Assembly: GCA_026645635.1 (NCBI GenBank)
Contig: JAPKMV010000236.1
Coordinates: forward strand, 1-6,011
DNA: 6,011 bases
Origin: Caldilineaceae bacterium
Lineage (GTDB): Bacteria > Chloroflexota > Anaerolineae > Caldilineales > Caldilineaceae
Direction: 5' to 3'
The notes under the pieces were generated by a model that made no database searches, was not told where the DNA came from, and saw only the letters and a list, made by a program, of their open reading frames with translations. Position numbers and translations under genes: made by a program. This document shows positions 1 through 6,011 of the stretch, in pieces; position 1 is the first letter of the stretch; every line of letters starts with the position of its first letter.

Positions 1-9
1 AGAGTGAAA

Positions 10-69
10 CAATCTCGCAATCTCCAATCTCCTAATCTCTCAGAGTAGGAGATTGGAGATTGGAGATTG
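10..69. repeat. Heptad repeat hairpin, family A (CAATCTC / GAGATTG)
   Basis: The left arm has CAATCTC at 10-16, 18-24 and 25-31 and a variant TAATCTC at 33-39. The right arm has three exact tandem GAGATTG units at 49-55, 56-62 and 63-69, the reverse complement of the left unit. Bases 18-34 are perfectly complementary to 46-62, giving a 17-bp stem with an 11-nt loop. The element lies just upstream of the nuoB promoter candidate and could be the tail of whatever separates nuoB from its upstream neighbour. A role as terminator of an upstream gene is possible, but there is no T-run after the right arm. The repeat structure is seen directly; any function is inference. Confidence 0.9.
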
Positions 70-99
70 GGTCAAAATTGCCCGTCCTGTTGCGGAAAG

Positions 100-128
100 T
101 TGCAAGTCCCTCTCCTATCATGTACAAT
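100..128 (+). promoter_or_regulatory. Candidate sigma70-type promoter for the nuo genes
   Basis: TTGCAA at 100-105 (4 of 6 matches to TTGACA) is followed after exactly 17 nt by TACAAT at 123-128 (5 of 6 matches to TATAAT). Transcription would start near 134-136 and leave a leader of about 130 nt before nuoB. It is the best promoter-like pair I found in the gene-free stretch 70-267. Its correct spacing and its place directly before the first gene of the cluster support it, but such pairs also occur by chance and there are no data on expression here. Confidence 0.5.
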
Positions 129-176
129 TTCGCACAAATCGCCGGGACTGTTGGAACGACGGTGACGAGTCCTGCA

Positions 177-193
177 AGGCATGCGACATGCCT
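177..193. promoter_or_regulatory. Perfect inverted repeat in the nuoB leader (possible operator)
   Basis: AGGCATG at 177-183 and CATGCCT at 187-193 are perfect 7-bp inverted arms around CGA. The site lies about 45 nt downstream of the inferred transcription start. It could be a binding site for a dimeric regulator or a short RNA hairpin. The same AGGCATG half, followed by CATGC four bases later, recurs at 4973-4988 in the other promoter-like region of the window. The symmetry is directly visible; its function is unknown. Confidence 0.4.
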
Positions 194-267
194 CCTCGCT
201 CAATTAATCTACCGAGGGCCGACGCCACGCTGGCGCTGAACGCCTGACAATTGAGGAAATGAACGCT

Positions 268-1050
<783 letters not shown>

Positions 1051-1053
1051 TAA

Positions 1054-1173
1054 CAATTGTCAATGGTTAATTGTTAATGGTCAATTGTCGACGACGGTTT
1101 TCTGCCACGGCAACAATTCCGACACGCGACGGGCCATTTACAATTAACCATTGACAATTAACCATTGACAATT
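1054..1173. repeat. Inverted heptad array, family B copy 1 (nuoB-nuoCD gap)
   Basis: The left arm is five uninterrupted heptads at 1054-1088: CAATTGT, CAATGGT, TAATTGT, TAATGGT, CAATTGT (consensus YAATKGT). The right arm at 1140-1173 is ACAATTA, ACCATTG, ACAATTA, ACCATTG and a final ACAATT, the inverted form of the same unit. The arms match at 32 of 35 positions, and one mismatch would be a G-U pair in RNA. A 51-nt GC-rich spacer (1089-1139) separates them. Unit types T and G alternate, so a 14-nt period is superimposed. The array starts three bases after the nuoB TAA and ends just before the nuoCD ribosome binding region. In RNA it could form a long AT-rich hairpin inside the nuo transcript and affect readthrough, processing or stability. 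Confidence 0.95.
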
Positions 1174-1186
1174 CTTGGGGGGTTCC

Positions 1187-3022
<1,836 letters not shown>

Positions 3023-3116
3023 TAATTGTCAATTGTGAATTGTCAATTGCTAATTGTTAATTGTGGCGGGCAGCTCCGTTGACAATTGACCATTAACAAT
3101 TGACCATTAACAATGA
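3023..3116. repeat. Inverted heptad array, family B copy 2 (nuoCD-nuoI gap)
   Basis: Immediately after the nuoCD TAG come six uninterrupted heptads at 3023-3064: TAATTGT, CAATTGT, GAATTGT, CAATTGC, TAATTGT, TAATTGT. After a 17-nt GC-rich spacer (3065-3081) the inverted units follow at 3082-3116: ACAATTG, ACCATTA, ACAATTG, ACCATTA and a decayed ACAATGA. The five facing units match at about 28 of 35 positions. This is the same family as the array at 1054-1173, but with a shorter, unrelated spacer and more diverged units. The right arm again shows the alternating AA/CC-type heptads. The ATG at 3113 lies inside the last unit, which argues against its use as the nuoI start. Confidence 0.95.
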
Positions 3117-3136
3117 GCATTGATCGGAGAATCTGC

Positions 3137-4054
3137 ATGTTCGGAACCGGACTTCTCAAGGGCTTGGGCATCACGCTCAAACATTTTACCGACACCTTCA
3201 CCGATGATCGGCAGAAGGTGCCCAGCCGCTATCAGGACAGCATCCAGCTCGACAAGAACCGGCGCATCATCGAGCAGCCGATCACCCAGGAAGGTTTGCT
3301 CACGATCCAGTATCCAGAGGAGCGCCGCCTGCTGCCCGAACGATTCCGCTATATTCCCATGCTGATCTGGGACACGGAAGCGAACGAAGATCGCTGCACC
3401 GCGTGCGGCATCTGCGCCAAGGTCTGCCCACCTCAATGCATCTGGATCGTGCGCGACAAGGACGAGAACGGCAAGCCTGTGACTCGCCCGGCGGAGTTCT
3501 ACATCGATGTGGCGGTCTGCATGAGCTGCAGTTTCTGCACCGAATTCTGCCCCTTCGATGCGATCAAGATGAACCATGACTACGAATTGGCCGTCTATGA
3601 CCGCTATCCCCAGCTCGTCTACAGCAAAGAAGAACTGACGGTGCCGCTGGAATACTACGCGGCGCTGTGGCCCACCCAGTTTGCGGCCGAGCAGCAGAAG
3701 CGCAAGGAAGAAGCCGAGGCCGAGCGCATCCGCAACGAGGAGAAGAAGCGCGCGGCGGAGGAAAAGGCCCGGGCCAAGGCCGCAGGTGAGGCGGCGCCGG
3801 CCGCAGCAGAGGGCGGCGCCAAGCCCAAGCGTTCCGCCGAAGAGCTGGCGGCCATGAAGGCGGCGGCCGCGGCCAAAGCTGCCGCCCGCAAGAGCGGCGA
3901 GGAAGGCGGCGAATCCGCCGCTGTCGCCGAAGCAGCCGCAGAAGCAATGGCCGCCCCGGCCGTCAGCGAAGCCGACGCCAAAAAGGCGCGGTTGGAAGAG
4001 ATGAAGCGGCAGGCGGCGGAAAAGGCTAAGGCGCGCAAAGAGAGCGGCGCCTGA
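3137..4054 (+). CDS. nuoI: NADH-quinone oxidoreductase subunit I (NuoI, two 4Fe-4S clusters) with long C-terminal tail
   Basis: NuoI is the ferredoxin-like subunit whose clusters N6a and N6b pass electrons from the NADH module towards N2. Both 4Fe-4S motifs are intact: C87, C90, C93, C97 (CTACGICAKVCP) and C128, C131, C134, C138 (CMSCSFCTEFCP). ATG 3137 (305 residues) is preferred because CGGAGA at 3125-3130 sits 6 nt upstream and the N-terminus MFGTGLLKGLGITLKHF fits the family. The in-frame ATG 3113 has no ribosome binding site and lies in the repeat. The folded part ends near residue 183. About 120 residues of Ala, Lys, Glu and Arg follow, without Cys or aromatic residues, predicted by eye to be helical or disordered. 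The tail begins and ends with related segments, EEKKRAAEEKARAK and EEMKRQAAEKAKAR. NuoI is usually about 160-200 residues, so the tail is extra. Confidence 0.95.
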   Translation: MFGTGLLKGLGITLKHFTDTFTDDRQKVPSRYQDSIQLDKNRRIIEQPITQEGLLTIQYPEERRLLPERFRYIPMLIWDTEANEDRCTACGICAKVCPPQCIWIVRDKDENGKPVTRPAEFYIDVAVCMSCSFCTEFCPFDAIKMNHDYELAVYDRYPQLVYSKEELTVPLEYYAALWPTQFAAEQQKRKEEAEAERIRNEEKKRAAEEKARAKAAGEAAPAAAEGGAKPKRSAEELAAMKAAAAAKAAARKSGEEGGESAAVAEAAAEAMAAPAVSEADAKKARLEEMKRQAAEKAKARKESGA

Positions 4055-4058
4055 GTCC

Positions 4059-4104
4059 CCCGCACGCGGTAAGCGGATGTTAGCCTGCATCCGCCCCGTG
4101 CGGG
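4059..4104 (+). other. Two-tier hairpin after nuoI
   Basis: The outer arms CCCGCAC (4059-4065) and GTGCGGG (4098-4104) are perfect complements. The inner arms GCGGATG (4073-4079) and CATCCGC (4088-4094) are also perfect and enclose an 8-nt loop. An asymmetric internal loop (7 nt left, 3 nt right) separates the tiers. The structure begins four bases after the nuoI stop codon. No T-run follows, so it is not a canonical intrinsic terminator; it may stabilise the 3' end of the nuo message or assist the second hairpin downstream. Confidence 0.6.
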
Positions 4105-4133
4105 AAATAGGTTGCCTGACTTTAGCGTTGCAC

Positions 4134-4170
4134 AGCCAGACTTGCCGCCGGTAAGTCTGGCTTGTTCTTT
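4134..4170 (+). terminator. Candidate intrinsic terminator or attenuator before the metallo-hydrolase gene
   Basis: AGCCAGACTT (4134-4143) and AAGTCTGGCT (4153-4162) form a perfect 10-bp stem with a 9-nt loop, followed by TGTTCTTT (4163-4170). This resembles a rho-independent terminator with an imperfect T-tract and would end the nuo transcript. It stands only 3 nt before the ribosome binding region and 14 nt before the start codon of the next gene. No promoter fits between hairpin and gene. Either there is regular readthrough, or the stem acts as an attenuator or 5' structure of the next message. Confidence 0.6.
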
Positions 4171-4184
4171 GGAAGGAGAAAACC

Positions 4185-4880
4185 ATGACCGTCAAATTGA
4201 CCTGGCACGGCCACGCTGCGTGGAGCATCGACGCCGACGGCGCCAAGATCGTTGTCGATCCATTCCTGAAGCCCAACAACCCCAGCGCGCAGGTCACCGT
4301 CGACGACCTGGGCGCGGACTTCATCCTGGTGACCCACGGCCACGGCGACCACGTGAGCGACCTGGTGGCGCTGGCCAAACGCACCGGCGCACTGGTGATC
4401 GCCAATTTTGAGATCTACACCTGGCTGGGCAATCACGGCGTCGAACACGCACACCCCATGAACCACGGCGGCGCCTTCTCGTTCCCCTTTGGCCGCGTCA
4501 AGATGACCAACGCCATTCACAGCAGCATGCTCCCCGACGGCTCCTACGGCGGCAATCCCGGCGGTTTTCTGATCCAGTTCAACGACGGCCACGATGTCTA
4601 CTTTGCCGGCGACACCGCGCTCACCTATGACATGAAGCTGATCGGCGAGGTGGGCGGCGTAGACCTGGCGGTGCTGCCCATCGGCGACAACTTCACCATG
4701 GGGCCGGAGGATGCCATTCTGGCGGCGCAGTGGGTCAAAGCCAAGCATGTGCTGCCCACCCACTACAACACCTTCCCCTACATCGTGGTGGACGCCGCCG
4801 CCTTCGCCAAACGGCTCCAACGCGAGAGCGGCATCGACTGCACCGTCCTCGCCGTGGATGAGAGCTTCACACTGGCGTGA
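4185..4880 (+). CDS. Metal-dependent hydrolase, UPF0173 type (metallo-beta-lactamase fold)
   Basis: The 231-residue protein has the metallo-beta-lactamase fold signature for two metal ions. The motif HGHGDH gives H51, H53, D55 and H56. H112 (NAIHSS), D143 (FAGDT) and H193 (LPTHYN) complete the usual ligand set. The N-terminus KLTWHGHAAW and the length match the UPF0173 (YtkL-like) group, which consists of small cytosolic hydrolases; L-ascorbate-6-phosphate lactonase UlaG is a better-studied relative. The substrate cannot be told from sequence. No signal peptide or membrane segment is visible. ATG 4185 is supported by GGAAGGAG at 4171-4178. The gene follows nuoI after 130 nt with two hairpins, so it is probably not a tight part of the nuo operon. 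There is no sign of truncation. The family call is secure; a functional link to complex I is not. Confidence 0.92.
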   Translation: MTVKLTWHGHAAWSIDADGAKIVVDPFLKPNNPSAQVTVDDLGADFILVTHGHGDHVSDLVALAKRTGALVIANFEIYTWLGNHGVEHAHPMNHGGAFSFPFGRVKMTNAIHSSMLPDGSYGGNPGGFLIQFNDGHDVYFAGDTALTYDMKLIGEVGGVDLAVLPIGDNFTMGPEDAILAAQWVKAKHVLPTHYNTFPYIVVDAAAFAKRLQRESGIDCTVLAVDESFTLA

Positions 4881-4885
4881 GTGAG

Positions 4886-4913
4886 GCGAGGGGCGAGTTG
4901 CGAGGGGCGAGTT
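4886..4913. repeat. Heptad array, family C, left arm (GCGAGGG / GCGAGTT)
   Basis: Four tandem heptads lie at 4886-4913: GCGAGGG, GCGAGTT, GCGAGGG, GCGAGTT. Two unit variants alternate strictly, making an exact 14-nt repeat in two copies. The array starts five bases after the stop codon of the metallo-hydrolase gene; a degenerate GTGAG stretch precedes it. Inverted partner units lie at 5052-5072. The composition is GC-rich, unlike the AT-rich arrays beside nuoCD, although the layout is the same. Confidence 0.9.
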
Positions 4914-4967
4914 GCACCTCCGCAACCCTTTCCCTACAGGTGCAATTACCAACATGACCTGCCCGGC

Positions 4968-4997
4968 TTGACAGGCATGTTATCATGCGTTTTCGAT
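4968..4997 (+). promoter_or_regulatory. Promoter-like region with palindrome upstream of the CxxC protein gene
   Basis: A perfect -35 hexamer TTGACA is at 4968-4973, but the hexamers 17-18 nt downstream (TTTCGA, TTCGAT) are poor -10 boxes. Independently, TGTTATCAT at 4978-4986 fits an extended -10 element (TGn plus TATCAT, 5 of 6). The extended -10 overlaps a 14-bp palindrome, GCATG-TTAT-CATGC (4975-4988), where a repressor could block it. Either start would make a leader of roughly 90-100 nt for the gene at 5091. The region lies between the two arms of the family C array. The motifs are visible; promoter activity is inferred and uncertain. Confidence 0.35.
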
Positions 4998-5037
4998 AGT
5001 CGATCGGTCGATGATTGGGGCAACCACCAGGGTGATT

Positions 5038-5074
5038 GCGAGGGTGTGACGCCCCTCGCCCCTCGCCCCTCGCC
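5038..5074. repeat. Heptad array, family C, right arm, with local hairpin
   Basis: Three exact tandem CCCCTCG heptads lie at 5052-5058, 5059-5065 and 5066-5072, the reverse complement of the GCGAGGG-type unit at 4886-4913. Directly before them, GCGAGGG at 5038-5044 can pair with CCCTCGC at 5053-5059 across an 8-nt loop. The arm ends 2 nt before the CAGGAG ribosome binding site (5077-5082) of the next gene, so RNA structure formed here could influence its translation. The spacer to the left arm is about 125-140 nt, longer than in the other arrays. Confidence 0.85.
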
Positions 5075-5090
5075 AACAGGAGCACTTTTT

Positions 5091-5468
5091 ATGTCCGACA
5101 TCAGCGAATACGGAGTCCACACTAAGGCGGAACTGCTCTTTCCCGCCCACCTGATCCCCAGCCTGCGCGACCTGCGCGGGGAAGAGTGGCGCGCCCTGGT
5201 CGAGCGCGTCGCCGCCCTGCCGGAGACGCACCCGGACAGCCTCGCCTTCGTGCTGATGATGATCGAATTGGACGGCTGCTTGAAATGCAACAGCAACAAC
5301 TACAAGTTCCTGCGCGGCTGCTTCCTCTGCGCCACGCAAACGGTGCAGTCCTACAAAGGGAGCGACCAGGACATGCTGGCGCTCTACAACCGGGCCAAGC
5401 AGGAACTGAGCACGCATCTGCAGCAGGGCCACAAGTCGGGCGAGAGCCTGCTCGGCGAGCCGGTCTGA
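5091..5468 (+). CDS. Conserved-looking small protein with two CxxC pairs, function unknown
   Basis: This is a 125-residue soluble protein that I cannot assign to a named family. Its central part holds C63-x-x-C66, then ten residues including SNNYKF, then C77-x-x-C80. These four cysteines could bind Zn or an Fe-S cluster, or act as redox pairs. The surrounding sequence (LAFVLMMIELDG before, CATQTVQSYKGSDQDMLALYNRAKQEL after) looks helical. There is no signal peptide or clear membrane segment. A CxxC in a helical setting recalls AhpD/carboxymuconolactone decarboxylase-like proteins, but their following histidine is missing, so I do not assign that family. The frame is open back to 4881, but ATG 5091 is chosen because CAGGAG (5077-5082) lies 8 nt upstream and the earlier part runs through the repeat arrays. 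The downstream oxidoreductase gene begins 22 nt after its stop, suggesting co-transcription. Confidence 0.82.
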   Translation: MSDISEYGVHTKAELLFPAHLIPSLRDLRGEEWRALVERVAALPETHPDSLAFVLMMIELDGCLKCNSNNYKFLRGCFLCATQTVQSYKGSDQDMLALYNRAKQELSTHLQQGHKSGESLLGEPV

Positions 5469-5494
5469 TGCAGCCTGGAACCGCACCGGCATGA
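5468..5494 (+). other. Eight-codon micro-ORF bridging two genes
   Basis: ATG 5468 shares its A with the TGA stop (5466-5468) of the upstream gene. It encodes MQPGTAPA and ends at TGA 5492-5494, which overlaps the ATG (5491-5493) of the oxidoreductase gene. Ribosomes ending on the upstream gene could reinitiate here and again at 5491, coupling the two genes. Neither start has a strong ribosome binding site, which fits coupling. This may also be chance; a peptide product is not claimed. Confidence 0.3.
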
Positions 5495-6011
5495 CATCCG
5501 CATCCGCACAAACTGCCCGCCGCGTTGCCATCATAGGCGGCGGCGTAACCGGTCTCACCGCCGCCTACGACCTGACCCGCCCCGACGCCGCTGCGCGCTG
5601 CGCGGTGACTGTTTTCGAGGGCGCACCCTATCTCGGTGGGCTGGCCGCCGGCTTCAAGGGGCGCTCCTCCTGGGATTGGCCGCTCGAACACTACTATCAT
5701 CACCTTTTCTTGTCCGACAAGGCGATGCTCGAACTCCTGCAAGAGATCGGCTTCAGCCATGCGCTCAAGACCTACCAACCCACCACCGCCATCCATCACC
5801 AGGGGCAGAACATCCCCCTCGACAGCGTGAGCCGCGTCCTGCGTTTCCCGCTGATCCCGTTCCTCGACCGGGTGCGCATGGGCATGGTGATCGGCTATCT
5901 GCGCTACTATCCGGGGCAGCCGTGGCGCAAGTTCGACGAAATCCAGGCCGACGCATGGCTGCGCCGGTGGATGGGGCCGCGCGCCTATCAGGCGGCCTGG
6001 GAATTTCAACT
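5491..6011 (+). CDS. FAD-dependent oxidoreductase, HemY/amine-oxidase-like (5' part, cut by window end)
   Basis: Only the first 173 codons are present; the frame is open to the window end. After a short N-terminal lead (MTSASAQTARR) comes a Rossmann dinucleotide-binding segment, VAIIGGGVTGLTAAYDL, with G16, G18 and G21 of GxGxxG. E43 at the end of the second strand (VTVFEG) should bind the adenosine ribose, followed by LGGLAAGF (48-55), the GG motif of the amine oxidase/phytoene desaturase/HemY group. The later part (EHYYHHLF, residues 66-73) belongs to the substrate-side domain. The substrate cannot be named: protoporphyrinogen, carotenoid, amine and sugar-nucleotide enzymes share this N-terminus. 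ATG 5491 has only a weak GGA at 5477-5479; expression may depend on coupling to the CxxC protein gene 22 nt upstream. No signal peptide is seen. Confidence 0.88.
   Translation, partial: MTSASAQTARRVAIIGGGVTGLTAAYDLTRPDAAARCAVTVFEGAPYLGGLAAGFKGRSSWDWPLEHYYHHLFLSDKAMLELLQEIGFSHALKTYQPTTAIHHQGQNIPLDSVSRVLRFPLIPFLDRVRMGMVIGYLRYYPGQPWRKFDEIQADAWLRRWMGPRAYQAAWEFQ

Noticed and set aside
53..247. Possible 64-residue protein upstream of nuoB
   Set aside because: It starts at a non-ATG codon inside the family A repeat, without a ribosome binding site, has mixed composition unlike the neighbouring genes and no recognisable motif. It also covers the likely promoter and leader.
1151..1170. TTGACA boxes at 1151-1156 and 1165-1170 (also 3079-3084) as promoters
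   Set aside because: TTGACA arises from the family B heptad units themselves, and no acceptable -10 hexamer stands 16-18 nt downstream of any of them.
3107..4405. Minus-strand open frame (432 codons) over nuoI, the gap and the start of the hydrolase gene
   Set aside because: It crosses two genuine genes with complete active-site motifs; its low-complexity Gly/Leu/Arg part mirrors the NuoI tail. No ribosome binding site or family signature was seen.
4881..5090. N-terminal extension of the CxxC protein back to GTG 4881 or ATG 4977
   Set aside because: The frame is open, but it passes through the heptad arms and the promoter-like spacer. Neither start has a suitably spaced ribosome binding site, whereas ATG 5091 has CAGGAG at a good distance.
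5122..6009. Minus-strand open frame opposite the CxxC protein and oxidoreductase genes
   Set aside because: The + strand here encodes a clear Rossmann FAD motif and a well-started small protein; the antisense product is Arg/Pro/Gly-rich without motifs.

Overview
The window looks like a piece of a bacterial chromosome with GC-rich genes and a strong G/C bias at third codon positions. It carries the 'connecting' (Q) module of respiratory complex I, followed by three genes of other kinds. The gene set (nuoB, a fused nuoC-nuoD, a long-tailed nuoI, then a UPF0173 metallo-hydrolase) and the AT-rich heptad arrays between genes suggest a member of the Chloroflexota, perhaps the Anaerolineae/Caldilineae group. 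That placement comes from memory and general resemblance, not from a database search, and is tentative. All supported genes are on the + strand; the long open frames on the minus strand are GC-rich shadows.

Layout. Positions 1-267 hold no gene: a heptad-repeat hairpin (10-69), a candidate sigma70-type promoter (100-128), a short perfect inverted repeat in the leader (177-193) and the nuoB ribosome binding site. nuoB is 268-1050, nuoCD 1187-3022 and nuoI 3137-4054. The two gaps between the nuo genes are each filled almost entirely by an AT-rich array of 7-nt units with inverted copies around a spacer. After nuoI come two hairpins (4059-4104 and 4134-4170). A zinc-dependent UPF0173-type hydrolase follows (4185-4880). 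A 210-nt gap then contains a third, GC-rich heptad family, again in inverted arms, around a candidate promoter. The last genes are a 125-residue protein of unknown function with two CxxC pairs (5091-5468) and the 5' part of a FAD-dependent oxidoreductase (5491 to the window end).

How it works together. NuoB, NuoCD and NuoI carry or shape clusters N2, N6a and N6b and the quinone site. They form the part of complex I that links the NADH-oxidising module to the membrane arm. All visible metal ligands and quinone-site residues are intact, so the proteins should be functional. The genes nuoA, E, F, G, H and J-N are not in the window; none is next to this trio on the downstream side, and the 267 nt upstream contain no nuoA.

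The most unusual feature is non-coding. All the larger intergenic gaps but the one after nuoI contain heptanucleotide repeats in inverted arms. Three unrelated heptad sequences share one architecture, and in two of the families two unit variants alternate to give a 14-nt higher-order period. The long C-terminal Ala/Lys/Glu tail of NuoI and the CxxC/CxxC small protein are the main protein-level oddities.
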